Assembly: GCA_045652125.1 (NCBI GenBank)
Contig: JAZRTT010000033.1
Coordinates: 1 to 28,951, forward strand
DNA from: Avoscillospira sp045652125
GTDB taxonomy: Bacteria; Bacillota; Clostridia; Oscillospirales; Oscillospiraceae
Direction of reading: 5' to 3'
Length of the DNA: 28,951 nt
Below the pieces are notes generated by a model that was not told the DNA's origin, ran no database searches, and saw only the letters and a program-made list of their open reading frames with translations. Shown here piece after piece: positions 6,845 to 13,180 of the stretch. Position 1 is the stretch's first letter. Every line of letters begins with the position of its first letter. Both the position numbers and the translations under genes were made by a program.

Positions 6845-6879
6845 ACAAACATCGCCTCCCTTGGGGAGGCGATGTTTGT
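6845..6879. terminator. Bidirectional terminator between rhomboid-like and MATE genes
   Basis: A 15-bp perfect stem, ACAAACATCGCCTCC (6845-6859) and GGAGGCGATGTTTGT (6865-6879), has a 5-nt loop and lies between two convergent stop codons. The T-tracts are short on both strands, but the position and stem strength favour termination. Confidence 0.8.
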
Positions 6880-6882
6880 TAT

Positions 6883-8295
6883 TCAGGTATCCCACGGGTC
6901 CTGCCGGACTTTCCCCGCCGAGATGGTCATAGTTTTCTTCCACTTTCCCCAACGAAATGCAATAATTGACACAACAGCACCCAGACTCCATGAAATCAGC
7001 AAAGAGAAAAACAAGGCTTTGGGGTGACCTTGAGGGAATTCCGCCGAAACAGTCATCCGGGCCAGGACATAAGCAATGGGGACCCGCAGCCCAATGGTGG
7101 AGATCACGGATATCCACATGGGGGTCATGGTATCTCCCGCACCACGCATAATACCGCCCAACACCTGGGTGACAGAAATGGCCAGATATCCAAAAGCCAA
7201 AATCCGCATCATGCGAACCGCCAACTCGATCAATGCATCGGTTGTGGTAAAAATCGCAAAAAGATATCTGCCAAAAAACAGTAAAATTACCGTGATCACT
7301 GCCGCAAAAAGCAATGCCAAAACGCTTCCCTGCTTCACGCCTTGTTTTACCCGGTCATATTTTCTGGCACCTACGTTTTGCCCGGTATAGACGCTCATTG
7401 CCTGGCCAAAGGTCATGTTGGGCAGCATGGCAAAGCCATCCACCCGCATAACGATGACGCTGCAGGCAATAACCATTTCTCCCATGGAGTTGGTCAGAGA
7501 CTGAACGACCATACCTGCACCTGCCATGATCGCCTGCGTAATACCGGAAGGCACACCAAGCTGCAAAATACGCATGCTGTGTTCCCGGCTGATTTTCAAC
7601 TGTTCCCAGTTCAAATCAAACACATTTTTCATTGTCATCAGTTTCCAGTAACACAAAACGGCAGAGATCGCCTGCGCAATGGCCGTAGCCAGTGCCACAC
7701 CGGGAACGCCCATTTGGAATTCCGCCACAAAAAGAATATCCAGTCCTATATTCAAGGCTGCCGATACCAGCAGGAACAGAAGCGCCGACAGGGAATCTCC
7801 CAATCCCCGAAGGACGCCCGACAGCATATTATAAAAAAAGAAACCCACAATCCCAATAAAATAGATATTCAAATACTGGGTACACCAGTCAATGATCGCC
7901 AGTGGAGTATCCAGCAATTCCAGCAAGGGCCGTGTCATCATCGGTCCTGCGACCATAATGATCACCGTGGTAATGGCGGCCAGGGAAATACAGTTTCCTA
8001 TGTTTTTTGACAGGCTTTCCCGATCTCCTGCACCATAGCATTGAGAAATCACAATCCCTGCACCGGTAGCCACACCGACAAACAGCGCCAGCAGCAAATT
8101 TAGAATAGGGAATGCACTTCCCACCGCAGCCAGGGCATTGTCGCCCACATAGCGCCCTACAATGACACTATCGGCTGTGTTGTATAACTGCTGAGCCAGA
8201 TTCCCCAACAGCATGGGCAGTGCAAACTCCATGATCCGCTTCCATGGTGTTCCCTGCGTCATATCCCGTGCAGTAAATAGGTTCTTGATTCTCAC
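6883..8295 (-). CDS. MATE family multidrug/Na+-coupled efflux transporter
   Basis: The 470-aa inner-membrane protein has about 12 hydrophobic segments in two repeated halves, the layout of MATE exporters that expel organic cations, drugs or metabolites in exchange for Na+ or H+. Family features include an N-terminal PWKRIMEFALPMLLGNLAQQ, then YNTADSVIVGRYVG and ALAAVGSAFPILNLL, and in the second half GVPSGITQAIM and VGARKYDRVKQG. Translation starts at GTG 8295, with AGAGGAG about 7 nt upstream. Length is normal. Its stop lies beside the shared terminator and it has its own promoter, so it is probably a single-gene unit. The substrate cannot be told from sequence; it resembles the MepA/NorM/DinF group. 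Confidence 0.93.
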   Translation of the reverse strand: MRIKNLFTARDMTQGTPWKRIMEFALPMLLGNLAQQLYNTADSVIVGRYVGDNALAAVGSAFPILNLLLALFVGVATGAGIVISQCYGAGDRESLSKNIGNCISLAAITTVIIMVAGPMMTRPLLELLDTPLAIIDWCTQYLNIYFIGIVGFFFYNMLSGVLRGLGDSLSALLFLLVSAALNIGLDILFVAEFQMGVPGVALATAIAQAISAVLCYWKLMTMKNVFDLNWEQLKISREHSMRILQLGVPSGITQAIMAGAGMVVQSLTNSMGEMVIACSVIVMRVDGFAMLPNMTFGQAMSVYTGQNVGARKYDRVKQGVKQGSVLALLFAAVITVILLFFGRYLFAIFTTTDALIELAVRMMRILAFGYLAISVTQVLGGIMRGAGDTMTPMWISVISTIGLRVPIAYVLARMTVSAEFPQGHPKALFFSLLISWSLGAVVSIIAFRWGKWKKTMTISAGKVRQDPWDT

Positions 8296-8325
8296 ACAAA
8301 CGCTCCTCTACGCAAAATCATAGTC

Positions 8326-8353
8326 ATTTTATCATAATCAGAAAAAAATACAA
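8326..8353 (-). promoter_or_regulatory. Promoter of the MATE gene
   Basis: The minus strand has -35 TTGTAT (8348-8353), a 16-bp spacer and -10 TAAAAT (8326-8331), followed by a short leader to the GTG start at 8295. Confidence 0.55.
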
Positions 8354-8393
8354 GCCGTATTTCCCGGCAAAAACCCTCGACACCCTTTTCTTA

Positions 8394-8424
8394 GAAGAAA
8401 ACCCGTCCCCTGTTTTGGGGACGG
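8394..8424 (-). terminator. Terminator of the VanW-family gene
   Basis: On the minus strand CCGTCCCC (8417-8424) pairs perfectly with GGGGACGG (8403-8410) over a 6-nt loop. It is followed by GTTTTCTTCT and lies 5 bp after the stop codon. Confidence 0.88.
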
Positions 8425-8429
8425 ATTCC

Positions 8430-10106
8430 TTATTCATACAGTTCTCCATTCACGAGATCGTCCCAATCAGGCGGTTCTCCGAAAGGATCTTCCGGGTATT
8501 CTTCCACCGGCGGCTCCGGCTCCGGTTCCGGTTCCGGCTCCGGTCCGACGATATACTTAGCATCGTACTTTTCATAGACGCTGATATCGCACTTTTCTTT
8601 CCGCAGGAAGTTTCCTTCCAAATCATAGAAGTTCTTGTAGCTCCAGTAGGTATAACCCGTATGGGGTGCCTGCACCTGTTCCCGATATCCCACCGGCTTG
8701 GTCTGATCTACCTCTTCAATTTCCTCATAGGGAGTCGTGGCAGTCAGCTCATAGGTCATTTTCACCTTGTAGTCATGCTCCATGGTACCCACCAGACTGA
8801 CGCTGACCAGCCCGTTTTCCACCGTGGTATTGACCATGATCGGAGTCTCATTGGTATTGCGGAACTGAAAATCCAGCGAACCCCAATAGACTGTGGCATC
8901 CATACCCGGATCCACATAGGTCACCACATACATATGAGGCTCCCGCTCCACGATCTGAAGGTCTGCCAGCAGGGTGCAATAGTAAATCATGGAAGCGATC
9001 TGGCAGATTCCGCCGCCCACTTCCGATTCGCTGGCACCTCCGTCAGCATAAATAATACCCTCTTTATACCCTTTTTCCGCTGTCCGCTCCCCTACGATCT
9101 CGTTGAAGGAAAAAATCTCTCCCGGCTCCAGAACCGTTCCGTTGATCGCCTCACAGGCCAGCTTCAGATTGGTCGTCCGGCTGGCATTGCCTGTGTAGCG
9201 GATAGAGTATTCTCCGAGAATGTCGTGATAGTACTTTTCTTTGTAGGCCTTCAAGGTGATCTCCGGCTCCAGAACCTGCAGGGGAATCTCGATCACAGAA
9301 CCCTCCTGTGCCAGTGCCAACTGTTGATTGGTAGCTGCCAGATCAAACCCATAGCCCACCACTTCCGGAACCAGGCTTTTGGTAGCCTCGTCATAATACG
9401 CATTTCTGGCGGAGGTGCAGTATTGATTATAATAGCTCTGCAAATCCACAATATCATAGGGCACAAGATCATAGGAAAACTCAATGTCCGATAGATTTCC
9501 GGATCGGTATGCCTCTATAACCTGTTCGTAAAGTTCGTCTGTATCCAGACTGCGCCCGTTGTAGCCCAGCTGAATGATGATCTTTTCCGCTTCTTCATCC
9601 ATGGTCACTTCCGATTGAACCATCTGCCGATTTACATCGGCAGCCGTCTTTTCGATCAGTTTCTCCACATACTCCGTATCCACCTGAAGAAAATCGCCCA
9701 TATCCAATATATAGGCCGATTTTTTACAGTCCACATAGGCAGAAATTACCTGAAACGGGCCTCCTTCCCGGCCATAGGCCAAAGCAGCATCCACCATGGC
9801 AGACGTATCCAAGGGAGAATTTGCCAGATCCGGGTCAAAAACCATCTTCCGATCCGGAAGGTGTATGGTCAATGTGCGGGTCGCATGGGTATCCGCCAGA
9901 CTGTTTTCCAGCACCGCAACTGCTTCCTCTGCATCCATACCGCCGATATTCACACCGGAGACACATACATTGGGAAACACCGTATCAGCCCGCTTCAGCT
10001 GCAGGCCCCAAAAGAAAACACCGAGAAACACCATCAGAGCCAATGCTGCCACGGCAATCCCGGTGATCAACAGTACTTTGTTCGATTTGCGTTCACCGCT
10101 GCTGAT
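8430..10106 (-). CDS. VanW family cell-envelope protein (probable AUC start)
   Basis: The product has a single N-terminal membrane anchor (about 15 residues of basic/polar sequence, then ITGIAVAALALMVFLGVFFW). Two peptidoglycan-binding-4-type regions follow, then a VanW domain with IRYTGNASRTTNLKLAC, LEPGEIFSFNE and GGGICQIAS. It ends in a PE-repeat and acidic Pro-rich tail. VanW proteins are named from vancomycin-resistance clusters but are common in Clostridia without that role; their activity is unresolved, probably at the cell wall. The first conventional start, TTG 10070, has no ribosome binding site and would begin inside the hydrophobic anchor. AAAGGAGG lies 7 nt before an in-frame ATC at 10104-10106, giving a normal basic leader (SSGERKSNKVLL) and 558 aa. 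The in-frame stop just upstream excludes other starts. A sequencing error in an ATG is the main alternative. Confidence 0.85.
   Translation of the reverse strand: MSSGERKSNKVLLITGIAVAALALMVFLGVFFWGLQLKRADTVFPNVCVSGVNIGGMDAEEAVAVLENSLADTHATRTLTIHLPDRKMVFDPDLANSPLDTSAMVDAALAYGREGGPFQVISAYVDCKKSAYILDMGDFLQVDTEYVEKLIEKTAADVNRQMVQSEVTMDEEAEKIIIQLGYNGRSLDTDELYEQVIEAYRSGNLSDIEFSYDLVPYDIVDLQSYYNQYCTSARNAYYDEATKSLVPEVVGYGFDLAATNQQLALAQEGSVIEIPLQVLEPEITLKAYKEKYYHDILGEYSIRYTGNASRTTNLKLACEAINGTVLEPGEIFSFNEIVGERTAEKGYKEGIIYADGGASESEVGGGICQIASMIYYCTLLADLQIVEREPHMYVVTYVDPGMDATVYWGSLDFQFRNTNETPIMVNTTVENGLVSVSLVGTMEHDYKVKMTYELTATTPYEEIEEVDQTKPVGYREQVQAPHTGYTYWSYKNFYDLEGNFLRKEKCDISVYEKYDAKYIVGPEPEPEPEPEPPVEEYPEDPFGEPPDWDDLVNGELYE
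8511..8547. repeat. Hexanucleotide repeat encoding Pro-Glu
   Basis: About six degenerate copies of a CCGGNT-type hexamer encode the PEPEPEPEPEPP run in the VanW-family tail. Such tracts can vary in length by slippage in units of two residues. Confidence 0.8.
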
Positions 10107-10138
10107 AAAGATCCCTCCTTTTCTGTCGGATCATATTC

Positions 10139-10168
10139 AGTATATCCCACAGCCGACCTATTTTGCAA
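10139..10168 (-). promoter_or_regulatory. Promoter of the VanW-family gene
   Basis: The minus strand has -35 TTGCAA (10163-10168), an 18-bp spacer and -10 TATACT (10139-10144). Transcription would start near 10132, leaving a short leader to the AAAGGAGG. Confidence 0.6.
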
Positions 10169-10180
10169 CAACATTTGGGA

Positions 10181-10199
10181 GTCAATTCTATGTCAATTC
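10181..10199. repeat. Direct repeat GTCAATTC x2
   Basis: GTCAATTC occurs at 10181-10188 and 10192-10199, an 11-bp period of about one helical turn. It lies between the divergent vanW-like and lspA promoters, beside the inverted repeat at 10201-10233. Confidence 0.6.
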
Positions 10200-10200
10200 G

Positions 10201-10233
10201 TTACAAACAGGAATTTCTCAAAACTGTTTGTAA
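10201..10233. repeat. Perfect 10-bp inverted repeat overlapping the lspA -35
   Basis: TTACAAACAG (10201-10210) and CTGTTTGTAA (10224-10233) are perfect inverted copies 13 bp apart. The right arm contains the -35 hexamer of the lspA promoter. It is upstream of the transcription start, so it cannot act as an RNA terminator for lspA. Operator-like. Confidence 0.75.
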
Positions 10234-10256
10234 AGGGCTCCCGCCTATGGTATAAT
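10228..10256 (+). promoter_or_regulatory. Promoter of the lspA-rlu operon
   Basis: The plus strand has -35 TTGTAA (10228-10233), a 17-bp spacer and a consensus -10 TATAAT (10251-10256). The lspA start codon is at 10285. Confidence 0.85.
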
Positions 10257-10284
10257 GTGGAAAAGTATTCTTCGGGAGGTCCGT

Positions 10285-10767
10285 ATGCTCTATACTGCAT
10301 TGTCTGTATTTGCTGTTCTGATTGTGGCGGCAGATCAATTTACCAAATATCTCACCGTTGCAAACATTCCTTTGGGCACCACGATGGATGCCATTCCCCG
10401 GCTGTTTCAGCTGACCTATGTGCAGAATACAGGCATGGCCTTTTCCCTGTTTCAAGGCGGGCGCTGGTTCTTTTTTGCGGCAACCGTGATCGCTCTTTCC
10501 CTCCTGATCGTCGCCATCAAAAACAAATGGGTCAACCATCCCACCGGTCTGTGGGCTTTGGCAGCCATCGGCGGCGGAGCCATCGGCAATCTCATAGACC
10601 GGGTGCGGCTGGGCTATGTCATCGACATGATCGATGTGACTTTTATGGAATTCGCCGTGTTCAATGTAGCCGACTGCTTTGTTGTGGGCGGTGCAGTTTT
10701 ACTTGTGATTTATGTATTCTTCTTTGACAGGCCAAAGGAGGCAAAAAAACATGATTCTGATTGCTGA
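10285..10767 (+). CDS. lspA: Lipoprotein signal peptidase (signal peptidase II)
   Basis: The 160-aa integral membrane aspartic protease removes the signal peptide from prolipoproteins after diacylglyceryl transfer. Four hydrophobic segments are visible. Family motifs are DQFTKY, NTGMAFSLF, GGAIGNLIDR, then D114 in YVIDMID and D130 in FNVAD; the last two correspond to the catalytic aspartates. The start at 10285 follows GGGAGG closely; an upstream ATG at 10255 overlaps the -10 box and cannot be used. Its 3' end overlaps the next gene by 17 bp, so the two are co-transcribed and likely coupled. The gene order lspA then RluD-type synthase is common in Gram-positives. A likely substrate in this window is the solute-binding lipoprotein at 19131. 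Confidence 0.97.
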   Translation: MLYTALSVFAVLIVAADQFTKYLTVANIPLGTTMDAIPRLFQLTYVQNTGMAFSLFQGGRWFFFAATVIALSLLIVAIKNKWVNHPTGLWALAAIGGGAIGNLIDRVRLGYVIDMIDVTFMEFAVFNVADCFVVGGAVLLVIYVFFFDRPKEAKKHDSDC

Positions 10768-11650
10768 CCGCACCGGGGAACGAGCCGATGCGGCTCTGGC
10801 ACGGCTGTACCCGGAGCTGAGCCGCAGTGCAGCCCAGAAGCTACTGGAGCACGGTCTGGTCACCTGCGGCGGAATCCCACTAAAAAAGAATGACAAGCTC
10901 ACCCAAGGGGATATTTTGGAGGTGGAACTGCCGGAAGTTCAGGAAGCAGACATCCGCCCGGAAAACATCCCTCTGGATATCGTCTATGAAGATGATGATG
11001 TTTTGGTCATCAACAAACCCAAAGGGTTGGTGGTCCACCCTGCCGCCGGTCACTGGTCCGGCACTCTGGTCAATGGGCTGATGTACCACTGCAAAGACCG
11101 TCTTTCCGGAATTAACGGGGAATTACGCCCCGGAATCGTTCACCGAATCGACATGGACACCTCCGGGCTTTTGATCGTGGCAAAAAATGATTTTGCACAC
11201 CTGTCTCTGGCCCGGCAGCTGGAGGATCATTCCCTCTCCCGTACCTATGTCTGCATCGTAGTGGGTGGTATAAAAGAGGATCAGGGTACCATTGATGCCC
11301 CCATTGGTCGCCATCCCACAGACCGAAAAAAAATGGCTGTCACAGAGAAAAACAGCAAACATGCCGTGACGCATTGGAAAGTTTTGGAACGTTTTTCCGG
11401 CTACACCATGGTACAGTGCCGGCTGGAAACCGGCAGGACTCATCAGATCCGTGTGCATCTGGCATGGCGCAATCATCCCATTTTGGGGGACATGGTCTAC
11501 GGCAGCAAAAAGCCGGAGTTTGGTCAAACTAGCCAATGCCTTCACGCGAAAGAACTGACCTTCCGCCATCCCAGAACCGGCGAGACCATGACCGTCTCCT
11601 GCCCCCTGCCGGATTACATGGAAACTATACGGAATAAGCTCAGAAAATAA
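10751..11650 (+). CDS. RluA/RluD family 23S rRNA pseudouridine synthase
   Basis: The 299-aa product has an N-terminal S4 RNA-binding domain (about residues 10-60: RADAALARLYPELSRSAAQK) and an RluA-type catalytic domain. The signature HRIDMDTSGLLIVAK carries the catalytic aspartate D134 (HRID). Further family blocks are VINKPKGLVVHPA and ETGRTHQIRVHLA. Such enzymes turn specific uridines of rRNA into pseudouridine. With the S4 domain it is closest in layout to RluD, but the exact target uridine in Clostridia is not fixed by sequence. AAAGGAGG lies 9 nt before the ATG at 10751, inside the end of lspA. A strong terminator follows. Confidence 0.93.
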   Translation: MILIADRTGERADAALARLYPELSRSAAQKLLEHGLVTCGGIPLKKNDKLTQGDILEVELPEVQEADIRPENIPLDIVYEDDDVLVINKPKGLVVHPAAGHWSGTLVNGLMYHCKDRLSGINGELRPGIVHRIDMDTSGLLIVAKNDFAHLSLARQLEDHSLSRTYVCIVVGGIKEDQGTIDAPIGRHPTDRKKMAVTEKNSKHAVTHWKVLERFSGYTMVQCRLETGRTHQIRVHLAWRNHPILGDMVYGSKKPEFGQTSQCLHAKELTFRHPRTGETMTVSCPLPDYMETIRNKLRK

Positions 11651-11683
11651 GAAAAACTCGCAAAGGCGAGTTTTTCTTATTTT
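11646..11683. terminator. Bidirectional terminator between the RluD-type and CarD genes
   Basis: A 16-bp perfect stem, AATAAGAAAAACTCGC (11646-11661) and GCGAGTTTTTCTTATT (11666-11681), has a 4-nt loop and T-rich sequence on both sides. It overlaps the stop codons of the two convergent genes. Confidence 0.93.
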
Positions 11684-12186
11684 CTGATCCTCTCGGCAAT
11701 GTAGGCCGAGACCTCTTTTTCTGAAATCTGCAGGGCATAGGCAAATTCTTCGCTGACCAGCCGCTCTGCGGAAGCCAGCAGCTTTTCATCTGCGGCAGGA
11801 AATTTCTTTCCGTTTTCTGTCCGGCTTTTCTTCTCCAGATACAGGCAGGCGATCAGTTTCAGCAGCTCTGCGCTGATACCGCCGGAAATCACCTGCTGAT
11901 AAGCCTCTGACCGCCGGCGCGCATCTTCGATCCACGGAAGGGGTTCATGGCCTACGTTGCGGCACAGGTCATCGATCTGCGCCCGATCCATAATGCTTCG
12001 CATCTTTGCTGTGAGCTTCTCGTTGGCTGTTGGTACAAAGGTCGTACAGGTCGGTGCCGCCATCGGTCGCAGAACATAGTATTCCTGCTTTTTTGTACCG
12101 GATCGGGAAAGAGATTCCCACCGAATGTCCTCTATGGTGCAAACACCCATGATTCCGTAAGCTACCATCTGTCCGATCTGAAACAT
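11677..12186 (-). CDS. CarD/CdnL family transcription regulator
   Basis: The 169-aa protein starts MFQIGQMVAYGIMGVCTIEDI, the opening of the CarD_CdnL_TRCF RNA-polymerase-interacting domain (about residues 1-65). A helical C-terminal half (MRSIMDRAQIDDL.., ELLKLIACLYLEKKSR.., KLLASAERLVSEEFAYAL) is the DNA-contacting part in characterised members. CarD-type proteins bind the RNA polymerase beta subunit and stabilise open complexes, often at rRNA promoters. The start at 12186 has CAGGAGGG about 6 nt upstream. It has its own promoter in the gap after rsmA. Which promoters it affects cannot be told from here. Confidence 0.92.
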   Translation of the reverse strand: MFQIGQMVAYGIMGVCTIEDIRWESLSRSGTKKQEYYVLRPMAAPTCTTFVPTANEKLTAKMRSIMDRAQIDDLCRNVGHEPLPWIEDARRRSEAYQQVISGGISAELLKLIACLYLEKKSRTENGKKFPAADEKLLASAERLVSEEFAYALQISEKEVSAYIAERIRK

Positions 12187-12225
12187 ATTTCCCTCCTGTT
12201 CCCAAGGCAACCGTCAACTGACTAC

Positions 12226-12255
12226 ATTGTAACAGGAATTTTTCAATTTTTCCAA
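12226..12255 (-). promoter_or_regulatory. Promoter of the CarD-type gene
   Basis: The minus strand has -35 TTGGAA (12250-12255), an 18-bp spacer and -10 TACAAT (12226-12231) with an extended TG. The start codon is at 12186. Confidence 0.6.
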
Positions 12256-12295
12256 GGCACTTTTGAACAAATATTTGCTTTTTTTCTGGGAAAAA

Positions 12296-13165
12296 TCATG
12301 GGCGATTGGAACAAGCCGCACCAATTGCATTGGACAAACGGGCAAAGGCATCCAGGGAAAGCGTCTCACCCCGAACTGTGGGTGCAAAACCGCAGTCTGA
12401 CAAAATCTGTGCCAGCTGTTCCTTGCCCAGATTCCCAAATACTGCAGACAATCCGTTTACCAGCGTTTTTCGCCTCTGTGCGAAACTGGCACGGACCACC
12501 CGAAAAAACATGGCCTCATCCTCTACCTGACAGGCAGGCTCTTTCCGCACCCGAAGATGCAGCACGGCTGAAGTAACTTTTGGCTGCGGAAGAAAGCAAT
12601 GGGGCGGTACATCAAAAAGAATTTCCGGGTCAGTATAATACCGGCAGAACACGGTGAATGCTCCATAGGCAGCCGTCCCGGGCTTTGCACAAATTCGCTG
12701 GGCTACTTCCTTCTGCACCATAACCGTGACCGTTTCAAAGCATTTGGCCTCCAAAAGGGCAGCCAGAATGTCGGACGTAATATAATAGGGCAGATTGGCA
12801 CAGGCCTTGGGGCGGAGCCCGGCAAACTTTTCTTTGACCAATGCAGCAATATCCTGTTTCAAAATATCCGCAAAAATGATCTCCAGATTATCATAAGGTG
12901 CCATTGTCTCTGCCAGCACCGGTTTCAGCTTCTGATCCACTTCCACCGCCACCACTTTCCCTGCCCGAATACACAGCTGCTGCGTCAGTGGTCCCATACC
13001 GGGACCGATTTCCAGCACACCGCAGGTTTCATCCACTCCGGCTTCCTCCGCAATGTTTTCAGGCACCCAACGCTGAGTCAGAAAATTCTGCCCCTTGGCC
13101 TTGGAAAAGTGAAATCCATGCCGCCCCAACAAATCCTTAATATCGCTGATATTGCAAAGATCCAT
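12296..13165 (-). CDS. rsmA: 16S rRNA (adenine1518/1519-N6)-dimethyltransferase
   Basis: The 289-aa enzyme (KsgA/RsmA) dimethylates two adjacent adenines in helix 45 of 16S rRNA late in 30S assembly, using SAM. It shows the entry motif KAKGQNFLT, the SAM-binding loop LEIGPGMGPLT (51-61), the acidic residue in VAVEVD, and the catalytic NLPY (124-127) typical of N6-adenine methyltransferases. The C-terminal domain has the usual RPRRKTL-like segment (FAQRRKTLVNGLS). A modest AGGGG lies 6 nt before the ATG at 13165. It begins 15 bp after the exoprotein stop, so it is probably transcribed from the promoter at 15443-15471. The pairing with an S-layer exoprotein gene is odd; no functional link is evident. 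Confidence 0.96.
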   Translation of the reverse strand: MDLCNISDIKDLLGRHGFHFSKAKGQNFLTQRWVPENIAEEAGVDETCGVLEIGPGMGPLTQQLCIRAGKVVAVEVDQKLKPVLAETMAPYDNLEIIFADILKQDIAALVKEKFAGLRPKACANLPYYITSDILAALLEAKCFETVTVMVQKEVAQRICAKPGTAAYGAFTVFCRYYTDPEILFDVPPHCFLPQPKVTSAVLHLRVRKEPACQVEDEAMFFRVVRASFAQRRKTLVNGLSAVFGNLGKEQLAQILSDCGFAPTVRGETLSLDAFARLSNAIGAACSNRP

Positions 13166-13180
13166 ATTTATCCCCTGTCT

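Noticed and set aside
8430..10106. Vancomycin-resistance cluster
   Set aside because: Only a VanW-family gene is present; there are no VanHAX, VanRS or VanY genes nearby, and VanW proteins are common in Clostridia without resistance.
10201..10233. Inverted repeat as a terminator
   Set aside because: No T-tract on either side, it lies between divergent promoters, and its right arm coincides with a -35 box.
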